Shown: positions 9,214 to 20,442 of the stretch, in pieces | Layout: every line of letters begins with the position of its first letter | Position numbering within the stretch: position 1 is the first letter of the stretch | Origin: Pseudomonas sp. LB-090624 | GTDB lineage: Bacteria > Pseudomonadota > Gammaproteobacteria > Pseudomonadales > Pseudomonadaceae | Length of the DNA stretch: 64,000 nt | Direction: 5' to 3' | NCBI RefSeq assembly: GCF_003205205.1 | Contig: NZ_QJRL01000006.1 | Span: forward strand, 124,001 to 188,000 | Program-made: the position numbers and the translations under genes | The notes under the pieces: generated by a model | Database searches by the model: none | The model's input: only the letters and a program-made list of their open reading frames with translations | Told to the model about the DNA's origin: nothing

Positions 9214-10950
9214 ATGGCTAAGCCACCACGCACCCGCTCCGAGCTGGCCGACGTGCTGTTTCGCTTGCGCCGCAGCTTCTACGCCCTAGCCGCCTTCAGC
9301 GGCGTGATAAACGTCATGATGTTGACGCCAGCCATCTATATGTTGCAGGTGTACGACCGCGCCCTGGTCAGCCGCAACGTCACGACGTTGGGCATGCTCA
9401 CCTTGCTGGTGGTCGGGCTGTTCCTGCTGATGTCGGCGCTGGAGATGGTTCGCACCCGGGTGTTGATAAGGGTGGGCAACGGCCTGGACATGAGCCTGAA
9501 CCGGCGCCTCTTCAGCGCTGCCTTCGAACGCAACCTGAGCCGTGCCGGCGGTAACCCGGCCCAGGCCCTGCAGGACTTGGCGCAGGTTCGGCAGTTTCTC
9601 ACCGGCAACGGCCTGTTCGCGTTCTTCGACGCCCCCTGGACACCGATCTACCTGCTGGTTTGTTACCTGATCCACCCCTGGCTCGGGCTGGTCACCACGA
9701 TTGGCTCGCTGATCCTCGTCGGGCTGGCCTACCTCACTGAAAAGGCTACGCAAAAGCCCTTGGCCGAAGCCAACCAGGCAGCCATGTCGTCAGCCAGCTA
9801 CGCCAACAACAACCTGCGCAACGCCGAAGTGATCGAAGCCATGGGCATGCTGCCGTCAATCGGCAAGCGCTGGTACCAGGGCCACTTGCGCATCCTGCAG
9901 ATGCAGACCCTGGCCTCCGACCGCGCGGCGCTGATCAGCAGCACCGGGCGCTTCGTGCGCATCACCCTGCAGTCGCTGATCCTCGGCACCGGCGCGCTGC
10001 TGGCGATCGAGGGCACGATCACCCCCGGCATGATGATCGCCTGCTCGATCCTGACCGGCCGAGCCCTGGGCCCGGTGGAACAGGTAATCGCCGCGTGGAA
10101 GCAACTGCTGGGCTGCCGCCTGGCCTGGGGCAGGCTCAATGACCTGCTGCAGGACTATCCGCAACGGCCACCGAGCATGTCGCTGCAGCGGCCAATGGGC
10201 ATGCTGGCCGTGGAGAACGTGATCGCCGGCGCCCCTGGCAGCAGCACCAGCATCGTACGCGGGGTGAGCTTCAGCCTGGCCCCGGGTGACAGCCTGGGTG
10301 TCATCGGCCCTTCGGCCTCGGGCAAGTCCACCCTCGCCCGCCTGCTGGTAGGTGTGTGGCCGGCCCAGGCCGGCAAGGTGCGCCTGGACGGCGCCGATAT
10401 CTTCACCTGGAACAAGGCTGAACTGGGCCCGTGGCTGGGCTACCTGCCGCAGGACGTGGAGCTGTTCGAAGGCACCATTGCCGAAAACATCGCCCGCTTT
10501 GCCGAGGTGGACAGCGACGCGGTGATCCGTGCCGCCCGCAGCAGCGGTGTACACGACATGATCCTGCGCTTCCCGCAGGGTTACGACACCCGCCTGGCCG
10601 CCGATGGCAGCCCATTGTCTGGCGGCCAGAAGCAACGCATCGCGCTGGCCCGCGCCCTGTATGGCGAACCCAACCTGGTGGTGCTGGACGAGCCCAACGC
10701 CAACCTCGATGACGTGGGTGAAAAAGCCCTGGTCGATGCCCTGGCCGAGCTCAAGGCACGCGGCGCCACGGTGGTGCTGATTTCCCACCGGCCCAATGTG
10801 CTGTGCGCAGTCGACCAGATACTGATGCTGCGCGACGGCGGTGTGCACATGCTTGGCAGCCGCGACGAAGTGTTCGCCGCGCTGCGCAAGGCCGCGGTGA
10901 TTCCGACAACGGCTGCGGCACCGCTGGCTTCGGTCAAGGTACGGGAGTAA
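9214..10950 (+). CDS. Type I secretion ABC transporter, PrtD/HlyB family
   Basis: Inner-membrane ABC exporter of 578 residues with the transmembrane domain first and the ATPase domain last. Walker A GPSASGKST is at about residue 365, signature LSGGQKQR at about 468, and Walker B LVVLDEP follows. There is no N-terminal C39 peptidase domain, so it is the PrtD type that exports substrates with C-terminal signals. I chose the ATG at 9214 because GGGAGG lies seven bases upstream; the frame is open further upstream but has no good ribosome site there. The adaptor gene begins six bases after the stop, so these genes form an operon. Its obvious substrate is the divergent RTX peroxidase. Confidence 0.94.
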   Translation: MAKPPRTRSELADVLFRLRRSFYALAAFSGVINVMMLTPAIYMLQVYDRALVSRNVTTLGMLTLLVVGLFLLMSALEMVRTRVLIRVGNGLDMSLNRRLFSAAFERNLSRAGGNPAQALQDLAQVRQFLTGNGLFAFFDAPWTPIYLLVCYLIHPWLGLVTTIGSLILVGLAYLTEKATQKPLAEANQAAMSSASYANNNLRNAEVIEAMGMLPSIGKRWYQGHLRILQMQTLASDRAALISSTGRFVRITLQSLILGTGALLAIEGTITPGMMIACSILTGRALGPVEQVIAAWKQLLGCRLAWGRLNDLLQDYPQRPPSMSLQRPMGMLAVENVIAGAPGSSTSIVRGVSFSLAPGDSLGVIGPSASGKSTLARLLVGVWPAQAGKVRLDGADIFTWNKAELGPWLGYLPQDVELFEGTIAENIARFAEVDSDAVIRAARSSGVHDMILRFPQGYDTRLAADGSPLSGGQKQRIALARALYGEPNLVVLDEPNANLDDVGEKALVDALAELKARGATVVLISHRPNVLCAVDQILMLRDGGVHMLGSRDEVFAALRKAAVIPTTAAAPLASVKVRE

Positions 10951-10956
10951 CCAACC

Positions 10957-12297
10957 ATGCAGATGACTCAACATGCCGAACTGATCCCCGCCGAGCCCAG
11001 CCACCTGATCGACCTGGACGCGGGCCGACCGGTACGCTGGGGCGTATGGCTGGTCATCGCCGGCTTCGGCGGCTTCCTGCTGTGGTCCTGCCTGGCGCCA
11101 CTGGACGCCGGCGTGGTCGCCACCGGTACGGTCAAGGTCACCAGCAACCGCAAGGCGGTCCAGCACCTGAGCGGGGGCACCGTTGAAGCGATCATGGTGC
11201 GCGAAGGTGATGTGGTGAAGAAAGGCCAGGAAGTGGTGCGCCTCGATGCCCTGCGCGCGGTGGCCGAACAAGGCGCTCTCAGCGCCCAGTACATCGTCAG
11301 CAAGACCGTGGAAAACCGCCTGGAAGCCGAACGCGATGGCCGCGATACCGTTACGTTCGACCCTGCCCTGCTGGAACACTACGCCAATGACCCACGCTTG
11401 CTGGCCGCCATGGACCTGCAACAGCGCCTGCTCGACACCCGCCGCGCGGGCCTGGCCGGCGAACTGAGCATCCTTGAAGAAAACCTCACGGCCTCGGCAG
11501 TGCAACTGAAGGGCTTGCAGCAGGTATACGGCGCCCGCGCCTCGCAGATCGGCTTCCTCAATCAGGAACTGCAAGGCACCCGGGTACTGGCCGCCGAAGG
11601 TTATGTACCCCGCAACCGCCTGCTGGAGCTGGAGCGCAGCAATGCTGACCTGTCCGCCGGCCAGGCCGAAAACCTCAATAACATTGCCCGGGCGCGCAGC
11701 CAGGCGACCGAGATCAAGCTGCGCATCCTGCAGCGCCAGCACGATTACCTGAAGGAGGTGGAGTCGCAACTGACCGATACCGCCAAGGAAAACACCACCT
11801 TGGCCGATCGCTTGCGCGCACTGGACTATGAAGTGACCCACACGGTGATCCGCTCGCCGATCGACGGCATGGTCCAGGGCCTGAGCATCGCCACGGTCGG
11901 CGGCATCATCCAGCCCGGGGCTAAAATCATGGAAGTGGTGCCCCTCGACCAGCCGCTGCAGGTCGATGCGATGATCCCGGTGCAGGCGATCGACAAGATG
12001 GTCCCAGGCCTTGACGTGGACATCGCCTTCCCGGCCTTCAACCATGCGCAGACGCCGAACATTCCCGGCCGGGTAAAGACCATTTCTGCCGACCGGCTGC
12101 TCGACGAAGAAAGCAAGCAGCCGTTCTACCTGGCCCAGGTGGAAGTGACGCCGGCCGGCATGGGTTTGCTGGGCAGCAACCACATCCGCCCCGGCATGCC
12201 TGCCACCGTCACCATCAAGACCGGCGAGCGCAACCTGCTCAGCTACCTGCTCAAACCAATGCTCGAACGCGTGGACGCCGCGTTCAAGGAGCAATGA
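10957..12297 (+). CDS. Type I secretion periplasmic adaptor, HlyD/PrtE family
   Basis: Membrane fusion protein of 446 residues that links the ABC exporter to the outer-membrane channel. A single transmembrane segment (about residues 28-48, WLVIAGFGGFLLWSCLAP) follows a short cytoplasmic tail. After it come a biotinyl-lipoyl-like half (GTVKV), a long alpha-helical hairpin rich in Glu, Gln and Arg, the second half (VIRSPIDGMVQGL) and a beta-barrel domain. GGAG lies just before the ATG. The stop is followed by one base and the ATG of the channel gene, so translation is probably coupled. Length and architecture are normal for the family. Confidence 0.94.
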   Translation: MQMTQHAELIPAEPSHLIDLDAGRPVRWGVWLVIAGFGGFLLWSCLAPLDAGVVATGTVKVTSNRKAVQHLSGGTVEAIMVREGDVVKKGQEVVRLDALRAVAEQGALSAQYIVSKTVENRLEAERDGRDTVTFDPALLEHYANDPRLLAAMDLQQRLLDTRRAGLAGELSILEENLTASAVQLKGLQQVYGARASQIGFLNQELQGTRVLAAEGYVPRNRLLELERSNADLSAGQAENLNNIARARSQATEIKLRILQRQHDYLKEVESQLTDTAKENTTLADRLRALDYEVTHTVIRSPIDGMVQGLSIATVGGIIQPGAKIMEVVPLDQPLQVDAMIPVQAIDKMVPGLDVDIAFPAFNHAQTPNIPGRVKTISADRLLDEESKQPFYLAQVEVTPAGMGLLGSNHIRPGMPATVTIKTGERNLLSYLLKPMLERVDAAFKEQ

Positions 12298-12298
12298 C

Positions 12299-13627
12299 AT
12301 GAAACGCCCGTGCCTGCTGTTGTGCCTGCTGGGAGTTGCCGTACAGGCCAGTGCCATGGACCTGAAGCAAGCCTGGGACCTGTTGCAGTACCAAGGCCCG
12401 ATCTACCGCGCTGCCGTGCATGAAAAACAAGCCGGTGGCGAAAACCGCGCCATCGGCGAGGCCGGCCTGCTGCCGCAGATCAACGCCGCCGCCTACTTCA
12501 ACCGGGTCGATGGCAGCCAGCGCCAGAATGGCCAGGACAACGACCTCGACTATGACTCCAAGGGCGCCAACGTGCGCCTGCGCCAGCCGCTGTTCAACAA
12601 GCAGAAGATGGCCGAGTACCGCCAGGGCCAGCAACGCGCCGACTACAGCGTGGCAGTGTTCGACGCCAAGAGCCAGGACGCTGCGGTGCGCTTGGCCGAC
12701 GCTTACTTCGACGTGCTGCTGGCCAGCGAAACCATCACCTTGGCCAAGGCCAAGCTGAACGCTTTCGAAGAACAACTGGCATCGGCGAAGCGGCGCAAGG
12801 AGCTGGGCGCCGGCACCATCACCGACGTCGACGAGTCGGTGGCGCGCCGCGACCTGGCCGAGGCCGACCTGATCGACGCCCAGGACAACCTGGTCAACGC
12901 CCGGCGCAAGCTGGAGGAATACATAGGGGAAACGCCGCAGGCGTTGACCACCCTGCAGCCGGGCTTCACCACCCCGCCGCTGATGCCGGGCAACCTGCAG
13001 GAGTGGCTGGTCAAGGCCCAGGCCGACAGCCCACTGATTCATGCGCGTCGGCACAGCTACGCGCTGGCCGAGGAAGAAGTCAAGCGCGCCCGCGCCGGGC
13101 ATTACCCCACGCTGGATTTCGTGGCGGGCTACACCGCTGGCAGCAGCCAGTCGATATCCGAGCTGAACCAGCGCAACCACTACAGCTCGATCGGGCTGGA
13201 GCTGAACATCCCGCTGTACAGCGGTGGCAGCACCAGCGCCCTGACCCGCCAGGCCAGCGCCAACAGCTCCAAGGCCCTGGACGAACTGGACGCCACCCGT
13301 CAGGAGGTGATTTCCGACACTACCCGCGAGTACCGTGGCGTGCAAAGTGGCGCCCTGCGCATTCAGGCACTGGAAAAGGCGGTGGCCTCCAACGAGCGTT
13401 CGCTGACCTCGACCCGCAAGGGCTTCAAGGAAGGTGGCACCAGCACCAACTCGGATGTGCTCAATGCCGAGGAGTTGCTGTATGACGCCCGCCATGACCT
13501 GTTCGAGGCCAAGCTCAACTACCTGATGTCGCGCCTGCGGCTGGCCTCGTCGGTGGGCAGCCTGGGGGATGATGATATCGAGCAGATCAATGGTTACCTG
13601 GGGCCGGAGCTGGTCGTGAGCAACTGA
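12299..13627 (+). CDS. TolC-family outer-membrane channel of the type I exporter
   Basis: Outer-membrane efflux protein of 442 residues. The N-terminus MKRPCLLLCLLGVAVQASAM is a Sec signal peptide. Two OEP repeats follow, typical of TolC/PrtF: a long helical part with LADAYFDVLLASETI and, in the second half, YSSIGLELNIPLYSGG. It completes the ABC-adaptor-channel set and ends the operon; the next gene starts 160 bases downstream. It should form the trimeric exit duct for the RTX peroxidase. KT2440 PP_2560 is the likely homologue (from memory). Confidence 0.93.
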   Translation: MKRPCLLLCLLGVAVQASAMDLKQAWDLLQYQGPIYRAAVHEKQAGGENRAIGEAGLLPQINAAAYFNRVDGSQRQNGQDNDLDYDSKGANVRLRQPLFNKQKMAEYRQGQQRADYSVAVFDAKSQDAAVRLADAYFDVLLASETITLAKAKLNAFEEQLASAKRRKELGAGTITDVDESVARRDLAEADLIDAQDNLVNARRKLEEYIGETPQALTTLQPGFTTPPLMPGNLQEWLVKAQADSPLIHARRHSYALAEEEVKRARAGHYPTLDFVAGYTAGSSQSISELNQRNHYSSIGLELNIPLYSGGSTSALTRQASANSSKALDELDATRQEVISDTTREYRGVQSGALRIQALEKAVASNERSLTSTRKGFKEGGTSTNSDVLNAEELLYDARHDLFEAKLNYLMSRLRLASSVGSLGDDDIEQINGYLGPELVVSN

Positions 13628-13787
13628 TGCCACGCGGGAGGAAGGTGGCTTCCTATACACGGCCGCCCACAGCCACTGCCCAATCAATACGTCAGGTTGT
13701 GGTCTATGAGAGCGGCGCGCGGCGCTTACCCCATTTTGTCCTGTTTCAGGCTATGATCGGTCACCCCGCCGCGGACACCCATGCACC

Positions 13788-14651
13788 ATGCCCGTAGACC
13801 TCCACGCGCTGTACCCAAGGCTGATCCACCTGATGCTGGACACGGTATTCGTGGTCGACAGGGACAACCAGATCGTCTTCGTCAGTGATGCCTGCGAAGC
13901 ATTGCTGGGCTACCAGGCCAGCGAGCTGGTCGGCACGCCGATCACCGACTACATGCACCCCGACGACCTCGCCGCCACCCGCGCCTCGATCGTGCGAGTG
14001 ATGAATGGTCAGCCACACTACGACTTCCGCAACCGCTACATCCGCAAGGATGGCGGCGTGGTGCATATCCTCTGGGCAGCCGGCTGGTCCGATGAGGCCC
14101 AGGCGCGTATCGGCGTGGCGCGCGACATCACCGCCCAATACCACGCCGAGGAAGAACTGCGCTTCCTCGCCCATCACGACCCGCTGACCCGGCTGGCCAA
14201 CCGGGCCATGTTCCATCAGCGGCTGGATACAGCCCTGGCCGCGGCGCGGCGCCACAACCACGCGCTGGCGTTGCTGTTCCTCGATATCAATGACTTCAAG
14301 CAGATCAACGACAACTACGGGCACAGCGTGGGCGACCAGGTGCTGTGCACACTGGCCCGGCGCCTGGAAAGCTGCATCGGCGCAGCCGGCACGGTGGCTC
14401 GGATGGGTGGCGACGAGTTCACCGTGCTGCTACCCGACTGCCCGTCGCCGGACGCCATCGCCACGCAGGTGCAGCACATTCTGGCGGTCATGGCCGAGCC
14501 GCTCGACGCCGAGTTTTCCGGTATCGATGCGCCGACCTGCAGCATTGGCGTAGCGCGCTTCCCTGAAGACGGCAGCGATGCCGACACGCTGCTGCGCCAT
14601 GCGGACGGGCACATGTACCGGGTCAAGAAGCAGCGCGCTGTGGCAGGCTGA
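13788..14651 (+). CDS. PAS-GGDEF diguanylate cyclase
   Basis: Protein of 287 residues with a PAS domain at about 10-120 (TVFVVDRDNQIVFVSDACEA) and a GGDEF domain from about 125 to the end. The catalytic GGDEF is intact at residues 207-211, so it can plausibly make cyclic di-GMP. The usual RxxD inhibitory site just before it is replaced by GAAG, so feedback inhibition may be lost. No membrane segment or signal peptide is visible, so it should be cytoplasmic and sense a ligand through the PAS domain. No clear ribosome site precedes the ATG. It lies 160 bases after the exporter operon on the same strand. Confidence 0.9.
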   Translation: MPVDLHALYPRLIHLMLDTVFVVDRDNQIVFVSDACEALLGYQASELVGTPITDYMHPDDLAATRASIVRVMNGQPHYDFRNRYIRKDGGVVHILWAAGWSDEAQARIGVARDITAQYHAEEELRFLAHHDPLTRLANRAMFHQRLDTALAAARRHNHALALLFLDINDFKQINDNYGHSVGDQVLCTLARRLESCIGAAGTVARMGGDEFTVLLPDCPSPDAIATQVQHILAVMAEPLDAEFSGIDAPTCSIGVARFPEDGSDADTLLRHADGHMYRVKKQRAVAG

Positions 14652-14663
14652 AAGGAGAGGTGC

Positions 14664-15332
14664 ATGCGCAACCCTGAAGACGCTTTGCTCGACAGCTGGC
14701 AGCACAACGCCCAAGCCTGGATTGACGCCGTGCGTAGCGGTGCGATCGAGAGCCGGCGGCAAGTTACCGACCAGGCCATCCTGCTGGCGGTCCTTGGCCG
14801 CCAGCCTGAACGGGTGCTGGATCTTGGTTGTGGTGAGGGCTGGTTGCTGCGCGCGCTGGGCGCACGGGGAATCGAGGCGGTTGGCGTAGATGGTGACCGC
14901 GCATTGGTGGAGGCCGCCCGTGTTGCCGGGTCCGCCAAGGTGTACCTGGCCAGTTATGCGCAATTGGCGGATGCGCAGGTTGATGTCGAAACAGGCTATG
15001 ACCTGATCTGCGCCAACTTTGCCCTGTTGCAGCAAGACATCATTGCCCTGCTGGCGGCAATGAATGCGTTGCTGGTGCCGGGTGGCGCGCTGGTGATCCA
15101 GACCCTCCATCCGTGGGGTGTCGCTGACGGGGATTACCAGGATGGCTGGCGGGAGGAGTCATTCGCCGGGCTGGCCGGGGACTGGCAGGTGATGCCGTGG
15201 TACTTCCGCACGCTGAGCAGTTGGCTGACCGCGCTGGACATGGCGGGTTTTCGGTTGGCTGGCTTGCAAGAACCGCAGCACCCGCAAAGTGGGGTGCCGC
15301 AGTCGTTGTTACTGGTGGCCGAACGCTCTTGA
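14664..15332 (+). CDS. Class I SAM-dependent methyltransferase
   Basis: Protein of 222 residues with the SAM-binding motif I VLDLGCGEGWLLRAL at about residue 50 and an acidic residue after the second strand (GVDGD). The fold is that of the methyltransferase-11/12 group. The substrate cannot be read from the sequence. A strong AGGAG precedes the ATG, and the gene starts 12 bases after the diguanylate cyclase stop, so the two are probably cotranscribed. It converges with quiC1 with only ten bases between the stops. Confidence 0.82.
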   Translation: MRNPEDALLDSWQHNAQAWIDAVRSGAIESRRQVTDQAILLAVLGRQPERVLDLGCGEGWLLRALGARGIEAVGVDGDRALVEAARVAGSAKVYLASYAQLADAQVDVETGYDLICANFALLQQDIIALLAAMNALLVPGGALVIQTLHPWGVADGDYQDGWREESFAGLAGDWQVMPWYFRTLSSWLTALDMAGFRLAGLQEPQHPQSGVPQSLLLVAERS

Positions 15333-15342
15333 GCTTACGCAG

Positions 15343-17250
<1,908 letters not shown>

Positions 17251-17383
17251 GGCGGGAGTTCCTTGTTGTTAGTGAAATACGGTGCCTGACAAGTAAAAAC
17301 ACCTGTCACAGTTTATGGCACGATCGATTATTCGCAGGTAAAGTCGTCGCTTCAATCTCTTTGTACGGAATGGTTAGTTTTGC

Positions 17384-17398
17384 GTTCGATTATCGCAC
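17384..17398 (+). promoter_or_regulatory. PcaR-like operator in the quiC1/transporter intergenic region
   Basis: The 15-mer GTTCGATTATCGCAC matches the P. putida PcaR box GTTCGATAATCGCAC, as I remember it, in both seven-base arms and differs only at the central base. It sits about midway in the 290-base divergent region 17251-17540. A weaker partial copy with core TCGATTAT is at 17324-17331. Control by PcaR (IclR family, responding to beta-ketoadipate) would fit the pathway, but it is inferred from sequence only. Confidence 0.5.
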
Positions 17399-17540
17399 AC
17401 AACCCGTTTTAGCGAATTGCCAGTCTACTGGCCCGTGGTCAACATGAACCACAGACGCAGGCACACCGACCGCTGCCTCCTGCCTTGGCAAATACCCCCT
17501 GGCGGAACCTGCGCAAACAACAATAACAACGGAGACAACG

Positions 17541-18914
17541 ATGGCTCACTCCAGCTCGCAAGCGAAAAAAGCGACCGCCAGTGGATGGATAGGCTCGGCA
17601 CTCGAGTACTACGACTTCTTCATCTACGCCCAGGCCGCTGCACTTATTTTCCCGCAGATCTTCTTCCCCAATACCGACCCGAAAATGGCCATCATCGCCT
17701 CGCTGGCCACCTATGGGGTGGGCTACCTGGCGCGGCCGGTTGGCGCTTTCGTGCTGGGCCACTGGGGTGACACCCGCGGCCGCAAGAACGTGCTGCTGCT
17801 GTGCATGTTCCTGATGGGCCTGTCGACCATGGCCGTCGGCCTGCTGCCGACCTACCACGACATCGGCTTCCTCGCACCGGCCTTGCTGGTGGTGCTGCGC
17901 CTGATCCAAGGCTTTGCCGTGGCCGGTGAAATTTCCGGGGCCAGCTCGATGATCATGGAGCATGCGCCATTCGGCCGCAGAGGCTACTACGCCAGCTTTA
18001 CCCTGCAGGGCGTACAGGCCGGCCAGGTGATGGCAGCCGCGGTATTCCTGCCGCTGGCCTACTTCATGCCAACCGAAGCCTTCAACGACTGGGGCTGGCG
18101 CATCCCCTTCCTGATGAGCGCCATCGTGCTGATTGCCGGTTTCATCATCCGCAAGGAAGTGCACGAAACCCCGGCGTTCGTGAAGGAAGAGAAACAGGAC
18201 AAAGTCGCCAAGTCGCCGATCAGCGAAGCCTTCCGCCACAGCTGGAAGCACATGGTGCTGGTGATGTTCATGGCACTGATGAACGTGATCCCGGTCGTGG
18301 CCACCATATTCGGTGCGGCCTACGCGGTGCAGCCTGCCTACGGCATCGGCTTCGACAAGAGCGTGTACCTGTGGATCCCGGTGGTCGGCAACATCGTCGC
18401 GGTGCTGGTGATTCCGTTTGTCGGCAACCTGTCGGACAAGATCGGCCGTCGCCCGACCATGATCGCCGGTTGCCTGGGCTCGGGCCTGCTGGCCTTCGTC
18501 TACCTGTATGCGATCAGCATCCAGAACGTACCGCTGGCGTTCACCGCCTCGATCGTGATGTGGGGCATGGTCTACCAGGGCTATAACGCGGTGTTCCCAA
18601 GCTTCTACCCAGAGCTGTTCCAAACCCGCTACCGGGTTTCGGCCATGGCCATTGCACAGAACATCGGCACCATGCTGACTGCCATGCTGCCGGCGCTGTT
18701 CGCCCTGGTTGCACCACCTGGCTCGGAAAACATCCCGCTGGTAATCGGTGGGCTGGCCTTCTTCATCACCTGCGTGTGCGCCCTGGCGGCCTACATTGCT
18801 CCGGAAACCCACCGCCTGGCGATGGAAGACCTGGGTAACCCGCAGGCCAAGCCGATGGACAAGGAAGCGTATGAGGCTAGCCGTAAAGGCAGCTTTCAGG
18901 CGGTGAGCCACTGA
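17541..18914 (+). CDS. MFS transporter, metabolite:H+ symporter (ShiA-like) family
   Basis: Membrane protein of 457 residues with 12 predicted segments. The start GWIGSALEYYDFFIYAQAAAL and the loop GHWGDTRGRKNVLL are typical of the MHS group, which imports shikimate, proline betaine and dicarboxylates. A second MFS signature, GNLSDKIGRRPTM, opens the C-terminal half. Its divergent neighbour quiC1 makes shikimate, quinate or dehydroshikimate the most likely substrate. The ATG is preceded by AACGGAGACAACG, giving a good ribosome site. KT2440 PP_2553 is the likely homologue (from memory). The substrate is inferred from context. Confidence 0.88.
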   Translation: MAHSSSQAKKATASGWIGSALEYYDFFIYAQAAALIFPQIFFPNTDPKMAIIASLATYGVGYLARPVGAFVLGHWGDTRGRKNVLLLCMFLMGLSTMAVGLLPTYHDIGFLAPALLVVLRLIQGFAVAGEISGASSMIMEHAPFGRRGYYASFTLQGVQAGQVMAAAVFLPLAYFMPTEAFNDWGWRIPFLMSAIVLIAGFIIRKEVHETPAFVKEEKQDKVAKSPISEAFRHSWKHMVLVMFMALMNVIPVVATIFGAAYAVQPAYGIGFDKSVYLWIPVVGNIVAVLVIPFVGNLSDKIGRRPTMIAGCLGSGLLAFVYLYAISIQNVPLAFTASIVMWGMVYQGYNAVFPSFYPELFQTRYRVSAMAIAQNIGTMLTAMLPALFALVAPPGSENIPLVIGGLAFFITCVCALAAYIAPETHRLAMEDLGNPQAKPMDKEAYEASRKGSFQAVSH

Positions 18915-18920
18915 TAGATC

Positions 18921-18945
18921 GCTGGGGCTGCACTGCAGCCCCAGC
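18921..18945. terminator. Bidirectional hairpin terminator
   Basis: A perfect 11-base stem (GCTGGGGCTGC paired with GCAGCCCCAGC) with loop ACT lies between the convergent stops of the transporter (18914) and the decarboxylase (18950). There is no strong T tract on either side. Confidence 0.65.
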
Positions 18946-18949
18946 AACT

Positions 18950-20362
18950 TCAGCCTTTGGCCACATCCTGCAGACGCGCCCACAACCGCTCGACATCCCC
19001 CCGCTCAGTCGGCAAGGCCCCGATCGACACCCGTACCATCCACCGCCCATCCAGCGTCGCCGGTGTCACGTAGGCATCCCCGGACGCATTCAGCCGCTCA
19101 GCCCACCCCTTGGTATGCGCATCCAACGCCTCCCCTGCCAGCCCCGCCGGCCGATGGCGAAGGCACAGGGTCTGCAACGGTACCGGCGCCAACACCTCCC
19201 ACTCCGCCGCAGCCCCGACCTGCTCCGCCAGCCATTGGGCATTCTCCAGGTCACGCCGCAGCCGCGCCTGCAACGCCTCGACGCCCTCGCTACGCAACAT
19301 GAACCAGAGCTTCAACGCACGGAACCGGCGCCCCAGCGGGATACCCCAGTCACGCAGGTTCTTCACCTCGCCATCCACCGCCGACTGCAGATAGCTGGGG
19401 TTGGTGCTCATCACCCGGATCAAGTGCTCTGGGTCACGCACGTAGTAGATCGAGCAGTCGAAGGCCACGCCCAGCCACTTGTGCGCGTTGACCACCACCG
19501 AATCGGCCAGTTCGATGCCCTCCCACATCCAGCGGCACTCGGGCAGGATCATTGCCGAACCGGCCATGGCCGAGTCCACATGCAGCCACAGGCCATGGGC
19601 CTGGGCGATTTCGCCAATGGGGCGCAGCGGGTCCAGGGCGGTGGTGGTGGTGGTGCCGGTGGTCGCCACCACGGCACATGGCTGATTGCCGGCAGCCAGG
19701 TCTTGCTCGATCGCCGCCTGCAAGGCTTCAGGGCGCAGCGCGTAGCGTTCATCGGTTGCAATCAGGCGAATGTTGTCACGACCAAAACCGGCCAGCAGCG
19801 CGGCCTTGTCCACCGAGCTATGGGCGTGGGCGCTGACATACACAATCAACGGTTTGGCTTCGGCCTGCAGGCCGCCGCGCACCAGGGCATAGCCGGTGGC
19901 GCGCTCACGGGCGCTGATCAGCGCTACCAAGGTGCTGGTCGAGGCGGTGTCCTGGATCACCCCGCTCCATTGGCCAGACAAGCCCAGCAGCTGGCGCAGC
20001 CAGTCGAGCGTGGTTTCTTCCAGTTCGCTCAGGGCCGGGCTGGACTGCCACGACAGGCCCAGCACACCCAGGCCTGTGCTGAGGAAGTCCCCCAGCACCG
20101 AGGACAGGGTGCCGTTGGAGGGGAAGTAGCCGTAGAAGTCCGGGTGCTGCCAATGGGACAGGCCGGGCATGACCAGGTTGTTGACGTCGTCGAGAATGGC
20201 CGCGAAGGGTTCGCCTTGTTGAGGCGCGGTTGCGGGCAAGGCGGCCTTGAGATAGCCAGGTTCGACCTGGGCCATGACCGGGCGTTCGCCCACGGTCTGT
20301 CGGTAGTCGGCAATCAGGTCGATCAGCTGGTGGCCATACTGGCGGAATTGTTCGGGGGTCAC
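18950..20362 (-). CDS. ddc: PLP-dependent aromatic-L-amino-acid decarboxylase
   Basis: Group II decarboxylase of 470 residues. The PLP lysine lies in VVNAHKWLGVAFD, with HVDSAMAGSAMI (cofactor Asp) upstream, and the start FRQYGHQLIDLIADY is typical of the DOPA/tryptophan decarboxylase family. It should decarboxylate an aromatic amino acid such as DOPA in the cytoplasm. I chose the GTG at 20362 because AGGAG lies seven bases upstream and the length then matches the family; the frame stays open further upstream. A LysR gene on the same strand precedes it with an 80-base gap. KT2440 PP_2552, reported to act on DOPA, is the likely homologue (from memory). Confidence 0.9.
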   Translation of the reverse strand: MTPEQFRQYGHQLIDLIADYRQTVGERPVMAQVEPGYLKAALPATAPQQGEPFAAILDDVNNLVMPGLSHWQHPDFYGYFPSNGTLSSVLGDFLSTGLGVLGLSWQSSPALSELEETTLDWLRQLLGLSGQWSGVIQDTASTSTLVALISARERATGYALVRGGLQAEAKPLIVYVSAHAHSSVDKAALLAGFGRDNIRLIATDERYALRPEALQAAIEQDLAAGNQPCAVVATTGTTTTTALDPLRPIGEIAQAHGLWLHVDSAMAGSAMILPECRWMWEGIELADSVVVNAHKWLGVAFDCSIYYVRDPEHLIRVMSTNPSYLQSAVDGEVKNLRDWGIPLGRRFRALKLWFMLRSEGVEALQARLRRDLENAQWLAEQVGAAAEWEVLAPVPLQTLCLRHRPAGLAGEALDAHTKGWAERLNASGDAYVTPATLDGRWMVRVSIGALPTERGDVERLWARLQDVAKG

Positions 20363-20442
20363 GCTCGCTCTCCTGTGGGGTACGCATCGCCCCAGTCTAG
20401 GCACCTATCCCCAACCGAATAACCCCGCTTCCCGCATAGCTG

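Noticed and set aside
9856..12357. 833-codon minus-strand frame
   Set aside because: It lies antisense across the ABC and adaptor genes, which have full family motifs; its product is a Gln/His/Gly-rich shadow typical of high-GC DNA.
12284..13687. 467-codon minus-strand frame
   Set aside because: It is antisense to the TolC-type channel gene with its signal peptide and OEP repeats; it has no recognisable domain.
17439..18983. 514-codon minus-strand frame
   Set aside because: It is antisense to the MHS transporter; the sense product has the full MFS signatures.
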